Source: Paenibacillus paeoniae
Lineage (GTDB): Bacteria; Bacillota; Bacilli; Paenibacillales; Paenibacillaceae
Assembly (NCBI RefSeq): GCF_003388735.1
Contig: NZ_QUBQ01000006.1
Span: forward strand, 62,001 to 126,000
Length of the DNA: 64,000 nucleotides
Direction: 5' to 3'
Shown here: positions 34,168 through 44,400 of the stretch, in pieces
Layout: each line of letters opens with the position of its first letter
Numbering within the stretch: position 1 is the stretch's first letter
Notes under the pieces: generated by a model
What the model was told of the DNA's origin: nothing
Seen by the model: only the letters and a program-made list of their open reading frames with translations
The model's database searches: none
Made by a program: the position numbers and the translations under genes

Positions 34168-34179
34168 ATGTCATTACAT
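34168..34179 (-). promoter_or_regulatory. GntR-type operator upstream of the regulator gene
   Basis: ATGTCATTACAT, identical to the site at 33318-33329, lies 40 bp upstream of the GntR start and supports autoregulation. Confidence 0.65.
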
Positions 34180-34263
34180 TTCATTTCCTTCATAATAAAG
34201 GGCGATGTAATCGCTGTCAATGTTTTTTTGCGCGTTAGCCGAACGATAGTTAGTCGGATAAAG

Positions 34264-34290
34264 GAAAAAGAGGGGCTGCTCGCCCCTCTG
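34264..34290 (-). terminator. Terminator after the YesN-type regulator gene
   Basis: AGAGGGGC pairs with GCCCCTCT over a five-base loop and is followed by TTTTTCC on the minus strand. Confidence 0.85.
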
Positions 34291-34310
34291 ATTCATAGAT
34301 TCCCATAATC

Positions 34311-35906
34311 CTACTTTTTCAGATCGCTTGGAGCCATACCCCAATACTTGCGAAATACTTTGGCGAAATAACTGAGATCGCGGTAGCCTACGGCATTGGC
34401 CGCATCGTACACCTTGGCTTCGCTCAGCAGTAGCTCTTTGGCGCGTTCCATACGCCGAGAAAGCACATATCCCGAAAACGATTCCCCCGTTTCCTTCTTA
34501 AAGAGGCGGCTGAGGTATGAGGAGTTCACATACATACGCTCTGCCAGGGAATGAAGACTCAAATCATCGTCCAGCATCTGATCCACCGTCTCCACTATTT
34601 TTTTCACCAGCTGGTGGCTGGAGCTCCTTCGTTCATTCTCCAGATACGCCGCAATATGACCGGTCACACGTTTGGCCCACTCCACAATATGGCTTTTGGA
34701 TACCAAAGTCTCTAATGACAAGAAATACGCATAGTCATTCGCCAGCACCTTCTGCATAAGCCATCCCTGCGATTGGATCATTCGAGTGAACACTCCGCTT
34801 AAATAAAGCACGTGCTCATAAGCCAGCTCGGATGAATCAGCATGATCGAATGCCCTCTCCACATAACTGTCGATTAAGGCGGATGCCTGGACACCCTCCC
34901 CTGTATAAATGGCCATCTCCAACTGCCTCTCAAACGAGGAGTCAAAGAAAACAGGCTGCTCGCTTCGCCTGACCTCCAGATATGGAATTGCAATTTCATG
35001 CCCGTAAACGGCCCTTTCCTGCAGCGCCCGGCATGCCTGCTGATAGGAGTGGGGAACCTCCCCGAGACTGCATACCGTTCCCATACCCGCACTTGCCGTC
35101 AGCTTCAGGCACTCTTTAACCATGTTAAGCAGCCGGGATATTCGCCCATTCATTCGTTTTGTCAGACTATCATCCGATTCTCCAGGCTGACTCATAAACA
35201 ACAACACGGTGGAGCCGTTGGCGTCGTTGAATACCCGGCATTCCTCTGGCGGCATACATTCCTTAGCGATACTTTCCAACGAGAACTGGAGCAGTGCCCT
35301 GTCCGCCGACGAGAATCGGATCTCCGCTTCCGACAGCGGATCAATCTCGCATACGGATACCTCGTATCTTCCGTTTTCCTGCAGCTGCAGATTCAGCTCC
35401 CCGGAATGCTTGCGCAATTCCCACTCCGCATAGCGGTTAGTGATCCAACTGCGCAGAAACTCCTCCTGAAGTTGTGGAAGCCTGCTGCTCCACATCCGCT
35501 GAAGTTCGGTCAGGCTGTGCTTCTCTGACAGCTCACGCCGGATCTCCTCGGCAGCCTCCAACACGGTTTGCAGAATTTCATCTTCCCCTGCCGGCTTCAG
35601 CAAATATTTCATCACACCAAGCCCGATCGCCCGCTGCGCGTAATGGAAATCATCATGTCCGCTCAATATGATGATCTTCGTTTGCGGTTCCCGCTCCAGA
35701 ACGGTTTCCGCCAGAGTCAAGCCGTCCATCTCCGGCATTTCAATATCCAGCAGAACAATATCCGGCATGCGCCGCTCCACGATGGACAGCGCTTCCCTAC
35801 CGTTCTCCGCGAGCGCTACCACTTCAATGCCGTGCCGCTCCCAAGGTATATTATTTACAAGACTATTCAATATACGGATTTCATCTTCTACGATCATGAG
35901 GTTCAC
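34311..35906 (-). CDS. AraC-type response regulator (YesN family)
   Basis: This protein of about 531 residues starts with a receiver (Asp in VLLDIEMPEMDG, Lys in YLLKPAGE) and ends with a two-helix-turn-helix AraC domain (HSLAERMYVNSSYLSRLFKK and AANAVGYRDLSYFAKVFRKY). The central 270 residues are the variable linker typical of YesN. It is the transcriptional partner of the YesM-type kinase, and GTG at 35906 overlaps the kinase stop in GTGA. Its likely targets are the transporter genes at 37880-41329 and the surface protein beyond. Confidence 0.93.
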   Translation of the reverse strand: MNLMIVEDEIRILNSLVNNIPWERHGIEVVALAENGREALSIVERRMPDIVLLDIEMPEMDGLTLAETVLEREPQTKIIILSGHDDFHYAQRAIGLGVMKYLLKPAGEDEILQTVLEAAEEIRRELSEKHSLTELQRMWSSRLPQLQEEFLRSWITNRYAEWELRKHSGELNLQLQENGRYEVSVCEIDPLSEAEIRFSSADRALLQFSLESIAKECMPPEECRVFNDANGSTVLLFMSQPGESDDSLTKRMNGRISRLLNMVKECLKLTASAGMGTVCSLGEVPHSYQQACRALQERAVYGHEIAIPYLEVRRSEQPVFFDSSFERQLEMAIYTGEGVQASALIDSYVERAFDHADSSELAYEHVLYLSGVFTRMIQSQGWLMQKVLANDYAYFLSLETLVSKSHIVEWAKRVTGHIAAYLENERRSSSHQLVKKIVETVDQMLDDDLSLHSLAERMYVNSSYLSRLFKKETGESFSGYVLSRRMERAKELLLSEAKVYDAANAVGYRDLSYFAKVFRKYWGMAPSDLKK

Positions 35907-37747
35907 GGCTCTTCCCCCTCCCACTGGTTCATACAGCGTTCAATCGGCAATTCGACACGCGCGGTCGTCCCTCTGCCTTCCTCGCTTTCAATGGAAAACT
36001 CGGCCGAATCGCCATAATAGAGCTTTATTCTCTCCTTCACGTTCAGCAGTCCGAAGAATTCGGCGTTCCTCTCCGATGCTTCGTACGTGTCACTGCCCCC
36101 TTTTCGTGTTAACATGGCTCCAATTCGCTGCATCCGTTCTTCCGCGATTCCTTTGCCATTGTCCGATACGAGCAGAACGAGCCTATCGTCTTGCAGTTCA
36201 GCCGATATGCGCAATTCACCGTCTCTCTTCTTCTTCTCCAATCCATGCAAAATCGCATTCTCCACAAGCGGCTGCAAAATAAGCTTCAGCACGTAAAGAG
36301 AGCTGCTATCCGCCGTGGAATGGAAGCTTGCGGTGAACTGGTCTACAAATCTCAACTGCTGGACGCGAATGTAATATTGCAAGTGAGAGAAGGTTTCTTC
36401 AATCGTAAAGGATTCCCGTCCCTTGCTCAGGCTAAGTCGGAAGAAACGAGACAGGTTGAGCACCATATCGCTTATTTCCTCGGCATCATAATTTTTAGCC
36501 GACCAATAGATCGAATCAAGCGTGTTATACAGAAAATGGGGGTTGATCTGCGACTGCAGAAACTTCAGCTCCGTCTTCGTAAGCCGCAGCTGCTGCTCAT
36601 AAATATCGCGGATCAGATGGCGCTGTTGCTCGACGGTCTGATTGAACGCATCGGTCAAATAACCGAGCTCATCCTGCCGGTTATTCACGAGTCTCGCATC
36701 GAAATTCCCCATACGGAGCTGCTTCATCCCATAAACCAGCGAGGAGATAGGTGATGCAATCCCGCTATAGATGAGCCATGAAATCCACACCGCGAGCAGA
36801 CAGCTGATCAGAATAATCCAGTAAGAGAAAATTTGCAGCGGTCTCGACTTCTTGTAAATTTCGCTCTCCGGCTGCATCAGCAGCAGCGACCAGCCGCTTA
36901 CGGGCGACTCCACACGGAGCACCATATTGTTCTCCGAGGAATTCGGCATCTCCTGCACCGTCACTTGATGCGTCGTCTCTATATTCGCGATGTCCACACG
37001 CTGCTCTTCAGACGCATTCGTCACGATCAGGCGCCCGTTTTCGTCAAGTAAGTACACATGGGAGGTTTCACTCGGTACCAGGCTCATCAGATATCCAAGG
37101 AGCAAGCTTTTGGGAATGGACAGCATTAACACATTACTGCCCCTGTCCCGGCTGTACAAATCCATCAATTGCATCAGAACGATCTGATCCTCGTTGTACA
37201 CCGGGTCAGCCCATCCCATTAGTGACTCCTCATGCCGCTCCGGCAAATAAAGATTGTACGCTCCGTTTAACCGCATCACATCCTTATACCACTGTTCCGT
37301 CACGGCCTGAGGTTTATACAGTGCTCCAATCCTGCTTGACAGCATCCTTTTCGAGCTTCCATGATAAATTGTTACCTCAGATAGGCTTGGATTGACTGCG
37401 GCAATATTCGTAATTTGCAGCATGACCTGCATGAAATCGATCAGCGCTTCCGGCGACAGCTGTTGCTCATTATGCTTCAGGAGCGACGTCAAGCTTCGGT
37501 CCGTCGATAGAAGCGTAGACAGATTTTTCTGCCCGTTCATCGTCAAATCCACATATTCCAGCGCCGAGCTCATCGCGCTCATCGTCCGTTCGCCTAGCTC
37601 CTGCTCAAGAATGTGCTGTGAACGGATATTGGCGTACAAGCTAAAAAAAATGAGCGGCAGCAGTATAACTATAAAATAACAGGTCAATCGGACCTGAATC
37701 GAGCTGCTGAATTTATCCTGAAGTTCCCTGAGCCACTTCATCTCCAT
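35903..37747 (-). CDS. Sensor histidine kinase (YesM family)
   Basis: The protein has about 614 residues: a TM helix near the start, an extracellular sensor domain of about 250 residues, a second TM helix, and a HAMP segment (SGIASPISSLVYGMKQLRMG). A His_kinase domain follows with the phospho-His in QSQINPHFLYNTLDSIYW, then an ATPase domain (LQPLVENAILHGLEKK and DNGKGI). YesM-type kinases sense oligosaccharides, often through the transporter's binding protein. ATG at 37747 is preferred; an upstream extension to 37867 overlaps a hairpin and has no RBS. The 3' end is coupled to the regulator gene. Confidence 0.93.
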   Translation of the reverse strand: MEMKWLRELQDKFSSSIQVRLTCYFIVILLPLIFFSLYANIRSQHILEQELGERTMSAMSSALEYVDLTMNGQKNLSTLLSTDRSLTSLLKHNEQQLSPEALIDFMQVMLQITNIAAVNPSLSEVTIYHGSSKRMLSSRIGALYKPQAVTEQWYKDVMRLNGAYNLYLPERHEESLMGWADPVYNEDQIVLMQLMDLYSRDRGSNVLMLSIPKSLLLGYLMSLVPSETSHVYLLDENGRLIVTNASEEQRVDIANIETTHQVTVQEMPNSSENNMVLRVESPVSGWSLLLMQPESEIYKKSRPLQIFSYWIILISCLLAVWISWLIYSGIASPISSLVYGMKQLRMGNFDARLVNNRQDELGYLTDAFNQTVEQQRHLIRDIYEQQLRLTKTELKFLQSQINPHFLYNTLDSIYWSAKNYDAEEISDMVLNLSRFFRLSLSKGRESFTIEETFSHLQYYIRVQQLRFVDQFTASFHSTADSSSLYVLKLILQPLVENAILHGLEKKKRDGELRISAELQDDRLVLLVSDNGKGIAEERMQRIGAMLTRKGGSDTYEASERNAEFFGLLNVKERIKLYYGDSAEFSIESEEGRGTTARVELPIERCMNQWEGEEP

Positions 37748-37838
37748 ACCCCCACGACCCTTGAGATCACTTCTGTGCAGAAGTCCAACCCCGGTAACAC
37801 ATACAAAAAAAGTATAACCCTTATTATGAATAGCGGAA

Positions 37839-37861
37839 ATGGCGCTCCTATGGAGCGCCAT
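37839..37861 (-). terminator. Hairpin between the solute-binding gene and the kinase gene
   Basis: The perfect arms ATGGCGCTCC and GGAGCGCCAT enclose a three-base loop. The following T run on the minus strand is short. It may end most transporter transcripts while letting some reach the YesMN genes, or protect the upstream mRNA. Confidence 0.55.
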
Positions 37862-37879
37862 CAGCAACCTCAGTCGGTC

Positions 37880-39436
37880 TTATTTATTGTCCGTATACCA
37901 TGCGTTCACTTCCGCGGTAATTTCGTCCCCGCCTTTTTTCTTCCATTCCTCGACGAATTTATCGAACGCGTCAATCGGAAGCTGCCCAACGATCATTTTC
38001 GTGAAATATTCCAGCTCGAGCTTCGTCAGATCAGCTTTGTACTTGCCCATGCCGGGCGTTGGCACACCGAAATATTGGTCACGGATAGCCACCTTCCCGA
38101 TTCTGTCAATGTTGTCGTTCAAATTAAATTCCAAACCAAGGGAATCGCGACGGTCTTTCTCTTCCTTTGCACCGAAAGGCCGGATGGATTCACCAAGCGT
38201 CTGCCGATAAATATGCTCATTATGTTTTTCGAAGTTCGTCACAATCTTGCCGTCCTGCATCGACCACACTTCATTCTCGAAGCCGAGCAGCAACGTACGG
38301 TAGCCTTCGCCATTCATGAAATTGAGCATACGGACGACGGCATCGGGATTTTTGCTTGTGATCGGCACAACGTTGTAGCCGGCAATATAGCCATTGCCTG
38401 TCGTGCCCTGTTTCCCTTCAGGGCCAACCGGGAATTCAAGCGGAATCCATTCCGCATCAGGTTCATTGTTTTTGCTAGTCAGAATCGGGCCGCGCGTGTC
38501 GTACCAGAATGCCGAGAACAGACCGGCCTGGCCGCTGGCAATCTTCTCGCTGAAGTTCGCTTCCTTATTGAGAATCCATTCCGGATCAAGCAGTTTATCC
38601 TTATGCAGTCCTGCGATAAATGCCAGCGCCTCTTTCATCTCGGGCAGAATACTCGAATTGACCAATTGACCGTCCCGTTCCGTCCACATCCCTTTTTGGA
38701 TGCCGAACGCACCTACAAGAGGAGCCATTCTAGCCAGATTCTCGGCCATAATAAATCCGAACGTATCATTTTTGTTATTACCGTCAGGATCGTCTTCAGC
38801 GAAAGCTCTCATCACTTCGCGATACTCTTCCAGCGTCTTCGGCGGCTGGAGGCCCAGATTATCCAGCCAATCCTTCCGCACGTACATAATCTCATTACCC
38901 GGTTCCGCATTCATGGAAGGAATCGCGTAGATATTGCCGTCAATCGTGACTGTCTTCCATGCGTCTTCCGGGATATTCTTTTTCAAGTCTGCGCCATATT
39001 TATCAATCCACTCATTCAATGACTGAAGCGCGTTCTGCTTCACATAATTTTCGAACCAACTGGCATCGAACGTATAGATAGAGTCCGGCAAATTGCCCGA
39101 CGCCATAATGACGTTAAGCGCATCCTGATAGCCGTCAGCCGGCGGTATTTGCAGCGTAATATCGAGATTTGTTTGTTCTCTGATAAAATCGATGTACGGA
39201 TTGTTGTTCTCGTCCATCTTATCTGGGAACTTGCGTCCCCCGTTGTTGAACACGACGCGAATCGATTTTCTTTCCAATTCCTCTGAAGCGTCCCCTGAAC
39301 CGGAAGGCGATGCGGAGGAAGTATCTGATGAAGCGCGAGGACTGGACGGTTGGTTAGTTGTATTCGAAGAGCATGCCGTGCCCATTATCATTGTGACGAG
39401 CAGCAGCGCCGACATGGTTTGTTTCCATCTTTTCAT
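37880..39436 (-). CDS. ABC solute-binding lipoprotein (LplA-like)
   Basis: This 518-residue receptor has the lipobox GTAC at Cys22, a Ser/Pro linker, and a large CUT1-Other-type binding fold (ERKSIRVVFNNGGRKFPDKMD, and later KNPDAVVRMLNFMNGEGYR). Size and neighbours match LplA of B. subtilis, which carries polysaccharide fragments. It is the third gene after the two permeases on the same strand. RBS AGAGGGGA. Confidence 0.92.
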   Translation of the reverse strand: MKRWKQTMSALLLVTMIMGTACSSNTTNQPSSPRASSDTSSASPSGSGDASEELERKSIRVVFNNGGRKFPDKMDENNNPYIDFIREQTNLDITLQIPPADGYQDALNVIMASGNLPDSIYTFDASWFENYVKQNALQSLNEWIDKYGADLKKNIPEDAWKTVTIDGNIYAIPSMNAEPGNEIMYVRKDWLDNLGLQPPKTLEEYREVMRAFAEDDPDGNNKNDTFGFIMAENLARMAPLVGAFGIQKGMWTERDGQLVNSSILPEMKEALAFIAGLHKDKLLDPEWILNKEANFSEKIASGQAGLFSAFWYDTRGPILTSKNNEPDAEWIPLEFPVGPEGKQGTTGNGYIAGYNVVPITSKNPDAVVRMLNFMNGEGYRTLLLGFENEVWSMQDGKIVTNFEKHNEHIYRQTLGESIRPFGAKEEKDRRDSLGLEFNLNDNIDRIGKVAIRDQYFGVPTPGMGKYKADLTKLELEYFTKMIVGQLPIDAFDKFVEEWKKKGGDEITAEVNAWYTDNK

Positions 39437-39468
39437 AGTAATCGATCCCCTCTCATTATCTCAGGCGT

Positions 39469-40350
39469 CTATCCTTTGACAGAACCAAGCATAATGCCTT
39501 TCACAAAGTATTTCTGCAGGAACGGATACACGATTAGAATCGGTACCGTACTCGCAATAAGCGCCGCCGCCTTCAGCGATTCAAGCGCCAGCAGGGTGCT
39601 GTCCAGATTCGCGGAATATCCGGAATTGTTGTCGATGCCCGACTGGTTAAACATAACCAGCTCCCGCAAGTAGACTTGCAGAGGAAACAGCTTTCGGTCT
39701 GTCACATATAGAACGGTATCAAAAAACGAATTCCAGTGACCAACCGCGTGGAACAGCGTAATCGTCGCGATCGCCGGCATCGATAGTGGAATTACGATTC
39801 GGAACAGGATGCCAAGATTGGAGCCACCGTCGATTTTCGCTGATTCCTCCAGCTCTGCCGGCACGCTTTGGAAGAAATTTTTTATAATGATGACATTAAA
39901 TGCGCTGACCGCTCCCGGAATGATATACGCCCAGAACGTATTCAGCAGCCCGGTCTCCTTTACGATCAGGAAGGTCGGAATCATGCCTCCGCCGAACATC
40001 ATGCTGAACACGACAAGAAACATGATGACCGATCTGCCCTTAATAAAAGCCTTGGATAGCGGATAAGCCAAGAGACAGGTGAGGACAACGTTGACGACAG
40101 TCCCAACGACTGTGCGTAGAACGCTGATCTGAAACGATCTCAGAAACTCTTGCTCGCTTAACACTCTGCTATAAGCCTCGAACGAGAAATCGACCGGCCA
40201 CAAGGATACTCTCCCGGACGTAATGGCTTGATGGCTGCTTAACGATTGCGCCAGCACATGAACGAACGGCGCCAATGCCAGCAAGGCGAACAACCCAAGG
40301 AATATATAGTTGAGTGCCGATACGATTTGCTCTCCTTTGGTTAATCTCAT
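39469..40350 (-). CDS. ABC permease, LplC/YtcP type
   Basis: The protein has 293 residues, six TM helices, the EAA loop ELEESAKIDGGSNLGILFRIVIP and the end QKYFVKGIMLGSVKG. It pairs with the LplB-type permease. ATG at 40350 follows AAAGGGG. The frame runs back to 40422, but that would overlap the upstream gene. No ATPase is encoded nearby, so a shared one is expected. Confidence 0.92.
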   Translation of the reverse strand: MRLTKGEQIVSALNYIFLGLFALLALAPFVHVLAQSLSSHQAITSGRVSLWPVDFSFEAYSRVLSEQEFLRSFQISVLRTVVGTVVNVVLTCLLAYPLSKAFIKGRSVIMFLVVFSMMFGGGMIPTFLIVKETGLLNTFWAYIIPGAVSAFNVIIIKNFFQSVPAELEESAKIDGGSNLGILFRIVIPLSMPAIATITLFHAVGHWNSFFDTVLYVTDRKLFPLQVYLRELVMFNQSGIDNNSGYSANLDSTLLALESLKAAALIASTVPILIVYPFLQKYFVKGIMLGSVKG

Positions 40351-40366
40351 GGATTCGCCCCTTTCT

Positions 40367-41329
40367 CTACCATATTCCTTCTTGTCCGAGCTTCTTCGCA
40401 CCCTTGTTCGCAAGTGTGACAAGGATAAGGCCGATTACCGCTTTGAACAGCCCTACAGCCGTTGTAAAGCTGAACTTCGCCTGCTGAATGCCGACCCGGT
40501 AAACATAGGTCTCGATGACATCCCCCACTTCGTATACCAGTGAGTTATAGAGCACGAATATTTGTTCGAATCCGACGTCAAGCACATGACCTAGACGCAG
40601 CAGGAACAAAATGACGATGACGCTCATCATCGATGGCAGCGTAATGTGGATAAGCTGCTTCCACTTGCTTGCGCCATCCACGACTGCCGCCTCGTAGAGC
40701 TTAGGATCGATACCCGCAATTGCTGCGAGGTAGATAATGGCCCCCCAGCCAACCTCTTTCCAAATATCGCTTGCGACAATGACGGTTCTGAACCAGTCTG
40801 CGCTTGTCAGGAAAAAGATTGGTTCAAAGCCCAGCATCGTAATAAGCTTGTTCACGATTCCCGAGGATGGTGAAAGCACATTGACCATGATACCCCCGAG
40901 AATAATCCACGATAGAAAGTGAGGCAGATAAACCAACGTCTGGATCGACCGCTTGTAAAGCATGTGCCGGATCTCGTTCAGCATAATAGCCAATATAATC
41001 GGGCCTGGAAAACCCCATATCAGCTTGTAGATGCTGATCAAAAGCGTATTTCGGAATATGGTGTAGAAATCGTCAGCCATAAACATGTTTTTGAAATGCA
41101 GCCAACCTACCCATTCGCTGCCCCATATTCCGCTGAATACGCTGTAATTCTGAAAGGCGATAACAACCCCCCACATGGGCAAATATTTGTAGACAAGAAA
41201 ATATAAAATTCCGGGCAGCATGATTAAGTATAGGTCCCAATAGGAACGAATCGCCCGGAACCGTTTTTTGCCTTGCATCACGGTCAAGCCGTCCTCACCC
41301 TTTATTCCGACGAAATCAGCAGCAGCCAT
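40367..41329 (-). CDS. ABC permease, LplB type
   Basis: The protein has 320 residues and begins with a short cytoplasmic leader, then YLIMLPGILYFLVYKYLPMWG, the usual first TM segment of LplB/YteP proteins. The EAA loop reads PKLYEAAVVDGASKWKQLIH. It is the first gene of the three-gene importer. The 128 bp before it hold no other gene and probably the promoter. Confidence 0.92.
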   Translation of the reverse strand: MAAADFVGIKGEDGLTVMQGKKRFRAIRSYWDLYLIMLPGILYFLVYKYLPMWGVVIAFQNYSVFSGIWGSEWVGWLHFKNMFMADDFYTIFRNTLLISIYKLIWGFPGPIILAIMLNEIRHMLYKRSIQTLVYLPHFLSWIILGGIMVNVLSPSSGIVNKLITMLGFEPIFFLTSADWFRTVIVASDIWKEVGWGAIIYLAAIAGIDPKLYEAAVVDGASKWKQLIHITLPSMMSVIVILFLLRLGHVLDVGFEQIFVLYNSLVYEVGDVIETYVYRVGIQQAKFSFTTAVGLFKAVIGLILVTLANKGAKKLGQEGIW

Positions 41330-41457
41330 ACTTTCCCTTCCCCCTCGCTATGCGTAGTTCTCATGCTTGTTCCGGATAACTAAATTGTAAGAGAACCGGC
41401 TTATTTCTGTTAGGGGAGAGCGATGACCTTTATCGGTAATTTCATGACCTGAATAGA

Positions 41458-44400
41458 CTACTTACCCCAAACCTCGATTTCAAAGAGTCTGGCCACTTGA
41501 TCATAGGCACTGCCTTTAGTAATGTACATTCTCACCTTATTGGTCGTAACGGCGGGGAAAACCAAATCAACAAATTGATCAAACCTGCCGTCTTGCGTAT
41601 TATTCGTGACGGATGCAGCCGTCTGCCAAACGCTTCCGTCCCAGTATTGGATCTCGAAGTCGGCTATTTGTCTTCCAATTAACCCTTTAAAGCCGCTCCA
41701 TACCTTGACATGACTGATCTCATAGTAAGTATCCCAATCCAGTTGGAGCCAGTGCGGCCCTGCAAGAGCCGTATTGGAAATCCACCTGCTTGCATCCTGG
41801 TTTTTGACCCCATCCACCGCAAGCATTGGCGGAAAACTTCCATTCTCATGGCTCGAACTAGCAGATAAATCAGCTAAATGAGCAATATTTTTCGCTTGGG
41901 GAGGCGACTGCGGCACAACCTGAACGACACTCGTGTCCGTCTTCGCTCCATCTGCTGTCGTTACGGAAATGACAGCAGATCCAATTCCCATTGCGGTTAT
42001 CGTTCCATTTGCGTTCGCCATCACCACAGCCGGGTTATCCGAGCTCCATGTCACTACTTTATTGGTAGCATTAATTGGCGTTACTGTCGCCGATAGTACG
42101 GCAGTCTCACCGACCTCCATGCTCAATTCAGCCGGATCGAGAGCGACCCCCGTTACAGGCGTCGGCTGCGGCGGATTCGTTCCGGCAGGCGTTATGTGGA
42201 AATAGTCAAATCCCGCAGCAAGTCCCGTGCCCGCACATACGATTAATCCGATTTTCAAATCAGTGAGGTCGGCTGTCTGTGTGGTCCACACCTGGGTATA
42301 GATGACTCCGTCTGCCGAATAATATCCGCTATAAGTGTTGCCTTGCTTCACTATTCTCAAGTAGGATACCGTTGACTCCAACGTATCGGGGACTTCCACA
42401 TGTTCACGTACCGTATTAATCTGCTTGGTGAACTGAAACTGATTTCCGGTTCCATATAACCGAGTTAATCTGAAATAGGATTGATCGTTTTCATAGACGA
42501 TTAACCCACCCTGCGACCATTGGGATGCAGGCTTTCCAACCATCCTCGTATCGATCGTCCAGTCACCTTCAGGAGCACCGGTTAATAGAATATTTTTGGC
42601 AGATGCTTGACCATCCACGATATCACCCGCTTCACTGATGATTCTCATGTAGCCGGGCTGGGCGGTCAAAGACCAATTTGCGTTATTTTCTCTAATCCAG
42701 TTCCACTGAGCATCAAGGGTGGAGGTATTGAATTCATCGCTCGTTCCTTCCGTGAAAACCGGGTCCGGCGGAAGCACCACAGGCGTGGAGCCCGGAACTT
42801 CCCCATATTCGATCAATGATAAATCGTCAAAATACACCTCGCCTGTTCCACTGCTTTTGTAAAGGTAGATCGTTGCGCTTGTGTTGGTATCTCCCGTACG
42901 AAAAGCAAGGTTCCTCCATGTATAATTCGAACTGTTCATATGAACATCCATAAAGCCGTCTCCATAGTTTTTGACGCCCAAAACTGCAGACCCGTTGTTC
43001 GTTCTCTTGCCATAGCCCGATAAAATATACATCGTATTCGGTTTGAGTCCGGTTACGGTCTGTTCCACTCCTGAACCAGCATTGGTTAGTTTCGCTGCAT
43101 AATCACCGGTACGTCTTTCACTATCCACAATTGCCGCTCCGTTGTAATAGTAGCTCCAGCCGGTGAAATCGCCTGCTTCAAATCCCGAATTGACGAGCAA
43201 ATTAGCCTCCTCCGGCGAAGGCGGCAGCGTTGGAAGATTGTTCGGATCGAGTCCCGGCCCTTCATATGCGCCGATATTGGGATTGGCGGACGCCGGTACC
43301 GGATTGCCCCAGTAATCCTTGCCGCCGTTCGCCTGAATGATCCGTCCCGCACCTATTGCCGGCGATCCTTGCAGCAGCTGATAACCGGCTGTCGTATCCC
43401 GGCCAATCGTAGCCGATCCCGGAGAAGAAAGCTGCGGATCAGATGTTATTTTATTCGTGTCCATTGCCAGCACGTTTGCCGGATGATTGCCGTAAAATAG
43501 ATTGCTGTCGAACACATTGTTGGTGCTCTGGCCGAACGAATAGCCGCCCGAGCCATAATTGACGATTAAGTTATTATAGAAATAGGTGTCCTTCGCATAA
43601 CCTCCCCACTCGCCGCTGGCGAATACTCTTGCACTCGAGTGCTCGGGTATATAGACCGTATTGTTATGAACGAGCGTATTCTCGATCGGTCCGCCGAAGG
43701 TGAAGATGGTATGGTGGTCATTCTGGCTAATATTGTAGCGAATAACCGTATCCTTGTTGAAATTGTTCGGATTCGTTCCATCGTTGATCGTCAGGACGAA
43801 TCCCCCGGCATTGTTATGGCTGTAATTATATTGGATAATCGTGCCGCTGCTGTTGAAATCCGAATCGTAGGCCATAGCGTCCCCGCCCGGATACGTATTG
43901 AACACTTCGTTGTACTGAATTACGGCATCTTTGGTACCCCATGTCCACAGCGGAACATGGTAGCCGCTTGCCCTCTTATGTGTGTCAAATACAACATTGT
44001 TCTCAATAACCCCATCTGTCGTGTTCAACAAAATGGCTCCGTCCGCCGAAATATCGTAAATCATGTTGTTCTCGATCCGGTTGTTTGAAGAAAAACCCCG
44101 GGTGGCTCCGTTCAAATATACGCCTACGCTGTCCAGCGAGTAGATCTTATTGTGCCGAACGACTACATCCGATACGGCATAATTCCAGCCCGGACCCCAT
44201 ACGATAATGCCTCCGCTGTGCCAGCCGCCTCCCTGCTGCCCCTTCACGCTATGGATATCCAGATATTCGAATACAAAATGCTTGTACTCCCGCATGTTGT
44301 TCCAATCATTGCCGCTGTCGCCTGATACGTGAATGCCCCGGCGCTGCCCCGCCGTCTCGGCATTGTTGGTAATCTCCAGATTGCGAACCTCCCAATACTC

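Noticed and set aside
37775..39022. Long open frame of 415 codons on the + strand
   Set aside because: It is antisense to the LplA-like receptor, has no domain or RBS, and its composition is that of a shadow of the real gene.
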